Shown here: piece by piece, positions 26,764-35,323 of the stretch
How the letters are laid out: the number at the start of each line of letters is the position of its first letter
How positions within the stretch are numbered: position 1 is the first letter of the stretch
NCBI GenBank assembly: GCA_016937945.1
Contig: JAFGVP010000164.1
Span: 1 to 48,163, forward strand
Direction: 5' to 3'
Source: Pontiellaceae bacterium
GTDB lineage: Bacteria > Verrucomicrobiota > Kiritimatiellia > Kiritimatiellales > Pontiellaceae
DNA length: 48,163 nt
Program-made: the position numbers and the translations under genes
The notes under the pieces: model-generated
Database searches by the model: none
Seen by the model: only the letters and a program-made list of their open reading frames with translations
Told to the model about the DNA's origin: nothing

Positions 26764-27840
26764 ATGAGAGCATATAATTTTTCCGCAGGTCCGGCGATTC
26801 TTCCGGAAGAAGTACTGAAACAGGCACAGGCAGAACTGCTGGACTATCAGGGTACGGGCATGTCCATCATGGAGATGAGCCATCGAGGCAAGGATTATTC
26901 TGCCGTTCATCAGGAAACCAAGGACAATATCGCCAAGCTTCTGAACCTGCCGGACAACTACAGCGTGCTGTTTATGACCGGCGGCGCCAGCACCCAGTTT
27001 TCCCTCATTCCCATGAACCTGCTGGGCGAAGGCCAGACCGCTGACTACATCACCTCCGGCGCATGGAGCAGCAAAGCCATCAAGACCGCAAAGAGTATTG
27101 GCAACGTGAACGAAGTGGCCAACACCGCCAAGGAAATTCCGACCTGCATGCCGACCAACGAAAGCCTGCAGTTTACCGAAGGCGCCGCCTATGTACACAT
27201 CTGCTCCAACGAAACCATCGCCGGCACGCAGGTGAAGGAATTCCCGAAAACGGATGCCCCGCTGATTGCCGACATGTCTTCCGACATTTTCTCCCGACCG
27301 CTCGACGTTTCCCAGTTCGGAATGATCTATGCCGGAGCCCAGAAAAACCTCGGACCGGCCGGTGTCACACTCGTCATCATCCGCAATGACCTTGCTGAAA
27401 AATCGCCCGAAAGCCTGCCGGAACTGTTCCAGTACAAGCACTTCATGGAAAACGATTCGCTCTCCAACACGGCTCCGACCTTCCCGATCTACCTGCTCTG
27501 CCTCGTCACCCGCTGGCTGCTGGCGCAGGGCGGCCTCGAAGGCATTCAGAAGAAAAACGACGAAAAGGCCGCAAAGCTGTACGATGCGATCGACTCTTCC
27601 GACTTCTACAAGGGAACCGCCAAGAAGGAATGGCGCTCGCCGATGAATGTCACCTTCCGTCTTCCCTCCGAAGAACTCGAAGCCAAGTTTGTAGCAGAAG
27701 CCTCGAAAAAGGGCATGACAAGCCTCAAGGGACACCGTTCCGTCGGCGGCATCCGCGCCTCAATCTACAACGCCTTCCCGGCCGAAGGAGTTGACGCGCT
27801 GATTTCCTTTATGAAAGAGTTTGAAGCGGCGAACAGCTAA
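26764..27840 (+). CDS. serC: Phosphoserine aminotransferase
   Basis: Class V aminotransferase of 358 residues, converting 3-phosphohydroxypyruvate to phosphoserine in serine synthesis. It starts RAYNFSAGPAILPEEVL, has GTGMSIMEMSHRGKDY, FMTGGASTQFSLIPMNLL and the PLP-lysine block YAGAQKNLGPAGVTLVII. The C-terminal SLKGHRSVGGIRASIYNAFP provides substrate-binding residues of SerC. Full length. tRNA-Arg follows after 22 bases. No serA in the window. Confidence 0.97.
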   Translation: MRAYNFSAGPAILPEEVLKQAQAELLDYQGTGMSIMEMSHRGKDYSAVHQETKDNIAKLLNLPDNYSVLFMTGGASTQFSLIPMNLLGEGQTADYITSGAWSSKAIKTAKSIGNVNEVANTAKEIPTCMPTNESLQFTEGAAYVHICSNETIAGTQVKEFPKTDAPLIADMSSDIFSRPLDVSQFGMIYAGAQKNLGPAGVTLVIIRNDLAEKSPESLPELFQYKHFMENDSLSNTAPTFPIYLLCLVTRWLLAQGGLEGIQKKNDEKAAKLYDAIDSSDFYKGTAKKEWRSPMNVTFRLPSEELEAKFVAEASKKGMTSLKGHRSVGGIRASIYNAFPAEGVDALISFMKEFEAANS

Positions 27841-27862
27841 GCGTATAAAACCGCCCTTTCGT

Positions 27863-27937
27863 GCACCCATAGTTCAATGGATAGAATAGCGGCCTCCGAA
27901 GCCGTAGATACAGGTTCGACTCCTGTTGGGTGCACCA
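27863..27937 (+). tRNA. tRNA-Arg (anticodon CCG)
   Basis: Cloverleaf of 75 bases with encoded CCA: acceptor GCACCCA/TGGGTGC, D-stem GTTC/GAAT, anticodon stem GCGGC/GCCGT around loop CTCCGAA (anticodon CCG, decoding CGG), T-stem ACAGG/CCTGT with TTCGACT loop, discriminator A. No integrase lies beside it. Confidence 0.95.
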
Positions 27938-27954
27938 TATTATAAGTCGTGATG

Positions 27955-27992
27955 AGTGAGGATGAATCGTACAATGCGGCTCATACCTCACT
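27955..27992. repeat. Short inverted repeat between tRNA-Arg and hypothetical gene
   Basis: AGTGAGG (27955-27961) and CCTCACT (27986-27992) are inverted around 24 bases. It may be a dispersed palindromic element or a weak hairpin in the leader of the next gene. Confidence 0.3.
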
Positions 27993-28016
27993 TTTCACTT
28001 TAATGGGAGAAAATCC

Positions 28017-28388
28017 ATGGCAGACCAGGCACCACTCGATGACATCGCATTTGATGGCAGCAACATCTGGAAAGAAGAAAACTTTACCGACCTGAAAGTC
28101 GGCACCATCCGCAAGATGACCCCGATCAAGCTGGACGGCACGGAAGATGAAACACGTTCCGCTGTTTATTCTGCGACAACCAACATCATGACGCCCGGCG
28201 GCGCACTGCCGATCTCCGGAGAGATCGAAGCCACCACGCTTGAAGAGGCTGTCGCCAACTTTTCGGACGCCATTAACAAGGCCGTTGTGAAGCTGCAGGA
28301 AGACATGATCCGCATGCAGCAGGAACAGGCCAACCGCATCGTCACCCCGGATGAACTGCGCGGAGGCAAAAGCGACCTGATTTTCTAA
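28017..28388 (+). CDS. Conserved hypothetical cytoplasmic protein
   Basis: Protein of 123 residues, no signal peptide or membrane segment. The N-terminal part (WKEENFTDLKVGTIRKMTPI, then DGTEDETRS) and middle (TNIMTPGGALPISGEIEA) look like beta strands of a small domain. The C-terminal half is a helix (TLEEAVANFSDAINKAVVKL) ending in EQANRIVTPDE. I recall similar unnamed proteins in several environmental phyla, but cannot assign a family or role. GGGAGA supports ATG 28017. It stands alone, closed by a strong terminator. Confidence 0.75.
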   Translation: MADQAPLDDIAFDGSNIWKEENFTDLKVGTIRKMTPIKLDGTEDETRSAVYSATTNIMTPGGALPISGEIEATTLEEAVANFSDAINKAVVKLQEDMIRMQQEQANRIVTPDELRGGKSDLIF

Positions 28389-28413
28389 AGGCGCTGCAAA
28401 CCACAGCAACGAA

Positions 28414-28446
28414 AAAGGCGATGGGTGTTTTCCATCGCCTTTTTTC
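28414..28446. terminator. Bidirectional terminator
   Basis: AAAGGCGATGG (28414-28424) pairs with CCATCGCCTTT (28432-28442) around a 7-base loop, with T-run to 28445 on the plus strand and A-rich flank on the other side. It ends the hypothetical gene and probably the convergent prepilin peptidase transcript. Confidence 0.9.
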
Positions 28447-28463
28447 GTGTCGGTAAACGAGCC

Positions 28464-29279
28464 TTACTGCGGCGCAGCCGTTATCCAACGGACATACAGA
28501 TCCCACCACTCCGAACCGCCCAGCAGCCAGACCAGCGCGGCCAAAGCAATATAAGGACCGAAAGGAATCCGGCTTTGCCACTCCTTTTTGCCCATGACGA
28601 TAAAGGATATTCCGATTACGGAACCCAGCAGGGATGAAACAAAAACAATGAACGGGATCGACTGAAGCCCGAAAAATGCGCCAAGTGCGCCCATCAGCTT
28701 CACGTCGCCGAATCCCATCGCATCCTTCCGGAAAATCAGCTTGCCGAGAATTGCAATCGCCCAGAGGAGACCGAAGCCCAGCGCCATCCCGCTCAGCGAC
28801 CGGATCAGACCGGCAAGATGGGAATCCGTCCCATGCATGGCCGGAAGCAGAAAACTGAAGATGGGCCCAATAATCATACCACCGATAGTACAACGGTCGG
28901 GAATCCACATTTCATCAATGTCCACCATGCTCCCAAGAAGCAGCCCGAAGACCAGTACCCAATACGGGAGCACTACCCATTCAAAGGGAAAACGCAACCA
29001 GACCAAGGTAAAAAGAATGGCCGTGATGGTTTCAATGATTGGATAACGCGGCGAAATCGGCACCTTGCAGTAGCGGCACTTGCCGCCGAGTGCCAGCCAG
29101 CCGAAAATCGGAATATTATCGCGCCAGGCCAGATTGGTCATGCACTTCGGGCAACGGGAACGCGGCTTAACCACCGAAAGCTCTGCCGGGATCCGATAGA
29201 TGCAGACGTTCAGAAAACTGCCCCAGCAGGCCCCGAACAAAAATACCACGCACGCAAAATACCAATCGATGAAAGTCAT
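28464..29279 (-). CDS. pilD: Type IV prepilin peptidase / N-methyltransferase
   Basis: Bifunctional A24 family membrane protease of 271 residues. N-terminal TM, then RIPAEL and a cytoplasmic zinc-binding region with two CxxC pairs (SRCPKCMTNLAW, GGKCRYCKVPIS), as in PilD proteins with methyltransferase activity. The catalytic Asp residues are in VDIDEMWIPD and GFGDVKLMGALGAFFG. Several hydrophobic helices follow. It would cleave and methylate type IV pilins or pseudopilins of a type II system; no pilin genes are in the window. It begins 3 bases after the aroE stop, so it is co-transcribed with aroE. Confidence 0.95.
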   Translation of the reverse strand: MTFIDWYFACVVFLFGACWGSFLNVCIYRIPAELSVVKPRSRCPKCMTNLAWRDNIPIFGWLALGGKCRYCKVPISPRYPIIETITAILFTLVWLRFPFEWVVLPYWVLVFGLLLGSMVDIDEMWIPDRCTIGGMIIGPIFSFLLPAMHGTDSHLAGLIRSLSGMALGFGLLWAIAILGKLIFRKDAMGFGDVKLMGALGAFFGLQSIPFIVFVSSLLGSVIGISFIVMGKKEWQSRIPFGPYIALAALVWLLGGSEWWDLYVRWITAAPQ

Positions 29280-29282
29280 TGC

Positions 29283-30143
29283 TTACTTCCCGTAAACCGC
29301 CGTTTCCAACGCCTTGCGCATCGCCGGAACCGACGGCTTAACCCCGGTCCAGATCTCGAATGCGCGTGCACCTTGATGTAGCAGCATGCCCAATCCATTA
29401 GCAATCTGCGCGCCAGCCTCGCGGGCCGTCGTCAGGATTGCGGTTTCGGGATACATGTAAATCAGATCAAAAACACGCTGTCCGGCACGAAACGCTTCAG
29501 GCGGAAGTAGCGAAGGATCGTCTTTCTTCATCCCGATCGGCGAAGCCTGAACGACCAGATCACACGCCCGGCACAGATCCGCCTTCTCGCAGTCGCACAG
29601 TGCCGGAACCACCTCCACGCTCGGAGCGAGCCCGAGGATCTCATCCTTCAGGCGCCGGACGCGATCGGCGTCGATGTCGGCAAGAACCAATGATCGCGCG
29701 CCGTCCTTAGCCGCCATCAGCGCCACCGCACGCCCCGCCCCACCGCAACCCAGCACAAACACGGCACCCCCTGCCACCCGCTTGCCGAATGCCTCTTCCA
29801 GTGCCATCAGGAAACCGTAGCCATCGGTGTTATGACCGATCATCCCCGCTTCGGTGAACTGGACTGTATTGGCCGCCCCCAGAAGCTCCGCACTCTCATC
29901 CAGCTTCTCCAGCCCGCGGTAGGCAATCTCCTTGTGCGGCACCGTCAGGTTGACGCCGGCGAAGCCCATCTTGGCCATTGCCGGAAGGACTTCCATAATC
30001 TGATCCGGATGCACATCCAACGCCAGATAGATTCCGTCAAATCCAATTTCCTGCATGGATGCATTATGCATGATTGGCGACAGCGTGTGCCCGATCGGAT
30101 GGCCGATCACCGCAAATGGTTTGGTATGTCCACTCAGTTTCAT
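29283..30143 (-). CDS. aroE: Shikimate dehydrogenase
   Basis: NADPH-dependent shikimate dehydrogenase of 286 residues. The shikimate site reads AVIGHPIGHTLSPIMHN and GVNLTVPHKE, the Lys being catalytic; the dinucleotide site is VLGCGGAGRAVALMAA; QIANGLGMLLHQGARAFEIW closes the family pattern. ATG 30143 follows AAGGAA with a 7-base spacing; the longer frame to 30188 adds 15 residues before the conserved start and is rejected. It lies 76 bases after leuA and 3 before pilD on the same strand. Confidence 0.95.
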   Translation of the reverse strand: MKLSGHTKPFAVIGHPIGHTLSPIMHNASMQEIGFDGIYLALDVHPDQIMEVLPAMAKMGFAGVNLTVPHKEIAYRGLEKLDESAELLGAANTVQFTEAGMIGHNTDGYGFLMALEEAFGKRVAGGAVFVLGCGGAGRAVALMAAKDGARSLVLADIDADRVRRLKDEILGLAPSVEVVPALCDCEKADLCRACDLVVQASPIGMKKDDPSLLPPEAFRAGQRVFDLIYMYPETAILTTAREAGAQIANGLGMLLHQGARAFEIWTGVKPSVPAMRKALETAVYGK

Positions 30144-30219
30144 AATGTATTCCTTATCTGACCGGATAGCAGGGTGAATGAGGTTCACACCTGCTGATCC
30201 TGCACAGCCTGTCTAAAAT

Positions 30220-31896
30220 TTACTTTTTCGCGATGCGGTTGAGACCGGCCACGATGGCACGAACCGCAGCCTGATCAATATTCGAGTCGGCTCCCACCCC
30301 AAAGAACACGCCCTGCCCCGGCACCTCAAGCGGAACATACGCCATGGCCTGCGCATCCGCGCCGTCACCAATGGACTGTTCATGGTAATCATGCACCTTG
30401 AAGTCAACCTCGGCCACCTGCTTGATTGCATTGACGAACGCTGAAATCGGCCCGTTGCCATCGGCCGAAACTGTCTTATCTTCGCCGTTTACCATCACCT
30501 TGACTTCGCCGTGAATAAAGGTTGGGTCGTTTTCATCCGGCCGAGGCCAGTAGCGAACCAGCTCGTACGGCCCCTTCGGCGCAACGAACTCGTTCTGAAA
30601 AACCGTATGCACTTCATTGCTGCCGATTTCTCGGCCAACGGACTCGCTGTAGACCTGCACATATCTGCCGAGTTCGGGCTGCATGGCCTTCGGGATCTCG
30701 ATGCCGTAGTCCTGTTCAAGCACCCACGCAATTCCGCCCTTTCCGGATTGCGAATTAATGCGGATGAGCCGCTCAAAGCGCCGGCCGAGATCCGACGGAT
30801 CAACATGAAGATACGGCACCTTCCAGCCCATGCCGAAACGCTCGGGTGCTTCGCCCAACTTGTGCATACCCTTGTTGATCGCATCCTGATGCGAGCCTGA
30901 AAACGCCGTGAAGGCATACTCGCCTGCATACGGCTGGCGATAATAGATCGGCATGCCGGTCAAGCGTTCAACGGTTTCGGCGACGCCGGCGAGATCTGAA
31001 AAATCAATCCCCGTATCAATGCCGCGCGAATAGAGGTTGTTGATGCAGGTAACCAAATCAACATTGCCGGTCCGCTCCCCATGCCCGAAGAGCGTTCCTT
31101 CCACGCGATCAGCACCCGCCATAAGCGAGAGCTCGGTGGCCGCCACCGCCATGCCCTGGTCGTTATGTGAATGCAACGAAACAAGGATACTGTCGCGCTG
31201 CGAAAAGTTGCGGCAGAAATATTCGATCATGTCCGCATAATGATTCGGCGGGCGACGCTCCACGGTGGCCGGGAGGTTCATGATCACCGGCTTTTCCGGC
31301 GTTCCCTTGCCCCACGCCTCAAACACGGCCTCACAGAGTTCGAGCGAAAAATCGGGATCCGTATCGGTATACTCCTCCGGAGAAAACTCGTACCGGATGT
31401 CCGACTCCGGCATCTGGTCCGCCAACTCCCGGATCTGCCTGGTCGCCGCCACAGCTGTGGCAACAAGTTGCTCGCGCTCCATGCCGAACACCTGCTTCAT
31501 ATGGAGGTCTGATGGTGCAATGTAGGCGTGCACGATTCCGCGCGTGCAGCCCCTGAAGGCCTCCATGGTCCGCTCGATCAAGTGCGGGCGCGACTGTGTG
31601 AGCCCCATGATGAATACATCATCCGGAATGAGGTCGTTCTCGATCAATCGGCGGAAGAAGTCGAATTCATCCTGGCTTGCCGAAGGGAATCCAATTTCAA
31701 TGTGTTTAAAACCGACATCGCAAAGCATCTTGAAATACTCGAGCTTCTGGTCTGGATCCATCGGATCGGGAAGCGCCTGATTTCCATCGCGCATATCGAC
31801 GGAACACCAGATCGGCGACTTGGTAATGCTCTTCGACGGCCATTGCCGGTCGGGGAGATCAATCATCTCCGGTATCTTATACTTTGGCACACTCAT
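30220..31896 (-). CDS. leuA: 2-isopropylmalate synthase
   Basis: First enzyme of leucine synthesis (acetyl-CoA plus 2-oxoisovalerate), 558 residues, the long actinobacterial/fungal-like LeuA type. The HMGL-like barrel has DMRDGNQALPDPMD near residue 37 and the metal-binding SLHSHNDQGMA. The C-terminal ~130 residues form the LeuA regulatory domain that binds leucine (DFKVHDYHEQSIGDGADAQA). ATG 31896 follows GAGGAGA; the 31911 start is rejected for lack of such a site. A leader with a Leu-rich peptide and terminator lies upstream, so the gene is controlled by attenuation as well as, probably, feedback. Confidence 0.96.
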   Translation of the reverse strand: MSVPKYKIPEMIDLPDRQWPSKSITKSPIWCSVDMRDGNQALPDPMDPDQKLEYFKMLCDVGFKHIEIGFPSASQDEFDFFRRLIENDLIPDDVFIMGLTQSRPHLIERTMEAFRGCTRGIVHAYIAPSDLHMKQVFGMEREQLVATAVAATRQIRELADQMPESDIRYEFSPEEYTDTDPDFSLELCEAVFEAWGKGTPEKPVIMNLPATVERRPPNHYADMIEYFCRNFSQRDSILVSLHSHNDQGMAVAATELSLMAGADRVEGTLFGHGERTGNVDLVTCINNLYSRGIDTGIDFSDLAGVAETVERLTGMPIYYRQPYAGEYAFTAFSGSHQDAINKGMHKLGEAPERFGMGWKVPYLHVDPSDLGRRFERLIRINSQSGKGGIAWVLEQDYGIEIPKAMQPELGRYVQVYSESVGREIGSNEVHTVFQNEFVAPKGPYELVRYWPRPDENDPTFIHGEVKVMVNGEDKTVSADGNGPISAFVNAIKQVAEVDFKVHDYHEQSIGDGADAQAMAYVPLEVPGQGVFFGVGADSNIDQAAVRAIVAGLNRIAKK

Positions 31897-31910
31897 GGTA
31901 TCTCTCCTCA

Positions 31911-32066
31911 AAGGGTCGTAATCTAAACAACCCGGTTCTTGTTATCCATTTCATTCCTTTAAAAAACCCGAATCGCACCGCCGGCATCCTGCCAGCCAAG
32001 ACAGGCCGAAGGCCTGCGATACGCCCGACCGGCATTGCCGGCACCGAGGAAATCTGCGGATGACAC
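31911..32066 (-). repeat. Palindrome-rich leader segment between attenuator and leuA
   Basis: CAGGCC-GAA-GGCCTG (32002-32016) and the nearby CCGGCA-TT-GCCGG (about 32029-32041) are short hairpins in the leuA leader, downstream of the attenuator. They resemble the palindrome after yidC at 21281-21297 (GCAGGCGG/CCGCCTGC), so a REP-like insertion into the leader is possible. A frame across 31877-32068 shows no protein-like features. Confidence 0.35.
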
Positions 32067-32100
32067 AAAAAAACCTCCGCAGCTTCCTGCGGAGGTTTTT
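32067..32100 (-). terminator. leuA attenuator terminator hairpin
   Basis: On the minus strand AACCTCCGCAG pairs with CTGCGGAGGTT (plus-strand 32072-32082 and 32087-32097) around a 4-base loop, followed by seven T residues. It lies 22 bases after the stop of the Leu-rich leader peptide and ~170 bases before leuA. The stem is perfect over 11 bp and flanked by complementary A/T runs. Confidence 0.85.
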
Positions 32101-32121
32101 CAAATCGGTTAAATCAACGAC

Positions 32122-32202
32122 CTAAAGGCAAACCCGTCGCGCAGGATCATTCCCAGCGAGTAGCAGCAGGCCCAGTAGCAGGTTGTTGAATTCGTTTTTC
32201 AT
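32122..32202 (-). CDS. leuL: Leu-rich leader peptide of leuA attenuator
   Basis: Reading frame of 26 codons: ATG at 32202, TAG at 32124-32122. The peptide begins MKNEFNNLLLGLLLLAGN and ends DPARRVCL. Residues 8-15 are LLLGLLLL, seven Leu codons (CTG and CTA mostly) broken by one Gly, with an eighth Leu as last sense codon. Followed by a strong terminator hairpin and leuA, it fits a transcription-attenuation control peptide like leuL of enterobacteria. Charged codons for scarce Leu-tRNA would stall ribosomes here. The start lies about 10 bases after a consensus -10 element, so the 5' leader is nearly absent, which explains the missing ribosome-binding site. Confidence 0.8.
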   Translation of the reverse strand: MKNEFNNLLLGLLLLAGNDPARRVCL

Positions 32203-32212
32203 TCTGCACGGG

Positions 32213-32241
32213 AACATAGGCCCATTCCTTCAGACTGTCAA
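32213..32241 (-). promoter_or_regulatory. Consensus sigma-70 promoter of the leuL-leuA unit
   Basis: Minus strand: -35 TTGACA (plus 32236-32241), 17-base spacer, -10 TATGTT (plus 32213-32218). Transcription should begin near 32203-32206, within four bases of the leader-peptide ATG. Confidence 0.75.
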
Positions 32242-32564
32242 CCCTCCGCATCACCGAAGAGCGAGTGCCGGGAAAGTGAAGTGATATTCAAGCGATTGCA
32301 GCACTCGCCCCTACAGATCGTCCTGAAGAGCAATTTCATGGCGAAAGAAGGACTACATTGACCAGAAAGGGGCTGGAGCGGGTACTGAACAGCACCTCTG
32401 GCTGACTAATTCAGTATCCGGACAAGATGTGGAACCAGCCATCGGATGACGCTTGTTTGCTGAAGATACAAGGCACGGCAACGCGAACCGGTCTTGACTG
32501 CTTATGAGGAAGCGCTAGCCTGTCAGGTGCTTGATAAAGCATTACAGGTTGTGGGAGGCAGAGC
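32242..32564. other. Intergenic region between leuA promoter and heparinase gene
   Basis: No gene supported. GCGAGTGC (32261-32268) and GCACTCGC (32301-32308) form an 8-bp inverted repeat with a 32-base loop just upstream of the leuA promoter. GGGAGG at about 32553-32558 is the ribosome-binding site of the following gene; its promoter is not clear. Confidence 0.4.
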
Positions 32565-35261
32565 ATGTCCGGAAGAATCCGTCTGGCAGTCCTGATTGTT
32601 TTGAACCTCACCGCGACCACATACGTTGGAGCAGAACCGTTCATAGACCACTTCACCTCATCAGAAATTGATGATGCATGGCACTTTTCAGGCCCGGTCA
32701 ACATCGATAATCAACGCGGGCGTGACGACCGGCACATGTCGTTAAAAATCGGCCCGAAAGGAATGGTGACGCTTATGCTGCGTAATTCCGACGGCTCGGG
32801 CAGCCTGACGCTCTGGGTATATGATGACCTAGGTGCACCGGCCCAGCCGAAGGTACGTCGCGCCGGACCACAATGGGGACTCGTCGACTCCAGAGGGAAA
32901 CGGCTTGTTGTGGGATCGATCTACGCTCCCTATCTGAACGGAGCAGCCACCTTCTCTGCCGCCGAATATATTCCTCCGAAAGAACAGCCCTTCTTCAACG
33001 TCCAATATCTGGGTGAGAAACGGGAATCCGGCTGGCACAAATGGACATTTAATATGGATCCGGATCAGGGACTATTGATCAAGTATGACGACAAACCGGT
33101 TAAACGCTACAGCTGGGACAAATCCAAATTCCTCGGATTCGCAGGCATTGTACTGGTTGGTGACAGCACCGAAGCCGATGCCCAGACCCTCTGGGTTGAC
33201 GACGTTGAAGTCAGGCTCGGCCCGGCTATGAACACGAAACCGATGCCTCCTCCTCCCCCCGCTCCGGTCGTGCCCGAGACGGACCCCGAGATCACTGCGG
33301 AAGCCGTCTGTCTGTTACCGGAGATCCGGGGCGTGCACCCCCGTCTGTTCTTCGGGCCCGCTGATATCCCCGCACTTCGCGAAAAGTACCAGAGCCCGGC
33401 AATGAAGATGTACCGGACCGACCTGCAGGAATACCTCGGGGCATGTTATCCGCCCGATCATACCCACTTTCTCACAGATGCAACCGACGGACAGCGCTAG
33501 GGTCTATGGAGCATGCCGACACTCGCAATGCACTACGTGCTTACCGGAGATGAAACGTCGCTGGAGAAAGCAATCGGTTTCATGGAAAAACTGCTCGTAC
33601 TGGAACACTGGGAGACCGGGAAGGAACTCGATGCCGGCATGAGCTCGGCCAACATCCTGATCGGGGCAGCAATCTGCTATGACTTCCTTTACCAGCAGCT
33701 CGATCCTGCCTTCCGGGAACAGTTCCGCAGGAAGCTTCTCCTGATGGCACGGGCACAGTATTACGGCGGGCACCTCAACAAAAACAAGTCGATGGGCTAT
33801 TGGCAGTGCGATCCGGCCAACAACCACCATTGGCATCGCAACGCGGGCCTTGCGCCGGCCACCTTCGCAGCCTGCGAAGGCAATGCAGACGAACAGTGGA
33901 TTCTGAACAAGACGGCCGAGGAGCTGGCCTATGTGGCAAAGTGGCTTCCCCAGGACGGAACCAGCCACGAGTCCCCGACGTACCTGACATTCGGCCTACC
34001 GCACCTCACCCTGGCACTGCAGGCCGCGGATCACTGCCTCGGCACGGACTATTTCCAGCTGCCCTTTGCGCAGAACGTTGCGCGCTACAAGCTGCAGACC
34101 ATATGCCCCGACTTCACAACCGGCTTCCAGTTTGGCGACAGCAACGGCATTGGCGGCTATAATAACGCACTGTGGGCCTATACCGCGGCGCATGGCCCGG
34201 CCGAGGTGCAGGCCGGCCTCAAGCGCGTAAACGATCTGAACCCGAAGGCCTTCCAGTTTGGCTGGATGGCCTTGCTGTGGCAGGATCCAGCCCTGAATAA
34301 CGGCGATATCACCAAACTGGAGACAACCTCGTTCTTTCCGGATCTCGGCCTCGCATTTATCCGTGACTCCTGGCAGGACAATGGCGTGGCCATGATGATC
34401 AAATGCTGCGGATTCGGCGGCCGGACTCTCAACGCGTACCGAAACGAAAACAACTATGCTTACATCAACGTCGCACACGACGATCCCGATGCCAACAGCT
34501 TCCAGATCTTTGCTCAGGGAGCCATGCTCGCAGAGGGCGACCGATACTCGACGCGTAAGACCTCCGCAAACTACAACACGATTCTCGTGAACGGCAAAGG
34601 GCAGCGCGCCACTGGCCGCAAACCGGGCGGATGGACCCAGCCGGCCGTCGGAAAAAACGACATGAACGACATGGGCTTCGTTTCGGGATGGAAGGACGAC
34701 GGCAATGTCGTGATCTACGATGGCGAAGCGGGTGGTTCTTATGCTGAGCTTAACCGTTTCCGCCGCACAGTCGTTTGGGTCAAGGGCGAGTATATTCTCC
34801 TGCTTGACGATATCCAGGCCAAGCAGCCCGCCGATATCACGTGGCTTCTGCAAGGCCCCGATGTTGAGTTGAAAGACTCCTCGGCCGGCAACAGCTACGA
34901 ACTGAAGAAGAGCAACGCGTCAATGCCCGTATCCATCACGGCAGACCGGCCGTTCACCAGCTCGATCACAGAATCGGAAGCTGACAACCGCGGCGATTCG
35001 CTCGGGTGGAAACAAATCCAACTCCAGCTTGACCCGACAGAGGAAAAATGGCGTGTTGTCAGCCTCTACGATCCGTGGCGACGCGACGTAAAGGTTTCAA
35101 TGCAGAACACGACACAGGATGGAGTGAATGTCTTTGTATCGGGCAACGGCATCAACGACACATGGAAATGGACCCGCGCGAATGAACGAAGTAAAGCTAC
35201 TTCCCTGAAGGGCCGCTCTATTCTCGACGAATCCTGTTTGCCGCCGTTCATTTTTCAGTAA
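32565..35261 (+). pseudogene. Secreted heparinase II/III-type protein interrupted by an amber codon
   Basis: One frame of 898 codons is split only by TAG at 33498-33500 (codon 312). Order: signal peptide (about 1-22), a jelly-roll-like domain (about 25-225), a Pro-rich linker (PPPPPAPVVPETDPE), the start of the alpha-helical lyase domain (GVHPRLFFGPADIPALREKY), the stop, then in the same frame LWSMPTLAMHYVLTGDETSL, NNHHWHRNAGLAPATF and a C-terminal beta domain typical of heparinase II/III polysaccharide lyases. Sequence on both sides continues the same family, so the stop is a nonsense change (for example CAG to TAG), not a gene boundary. The 3' part alone (ATG 33513) lacks a signal peptide. 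Substrate unknown; an acidic polysaccharide is likely. Confidence 0.8.
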
Positions 35262-35323
35262 CGGCTCGTGGTTCTAACAACTATACTGCTATTCTCAGGT
35301 TCCATCTTTGAAAGGAAGAATAT

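Noticed and set aside
27863..27937. tRNA-Arg(CCG) as an integration site
   Set aside because: No integrase, compositional change or duplicated 3' end was seen around it.
31877..32068. 63-codon minus-strand frame between attenuator and leuA
   Set aside because: It runs through palindromes and the leuA start, has no ribosome-binding site and no protein-like pattern; the real control peptide is upstream at 32122-32202.
32411..32704. 97-codon minus-strand frame opposite the heparinase 5' end
   Set aside because: Antisense to a clear signal peptide and jelly-roll coding sequence; composition is that of a shadow frame.
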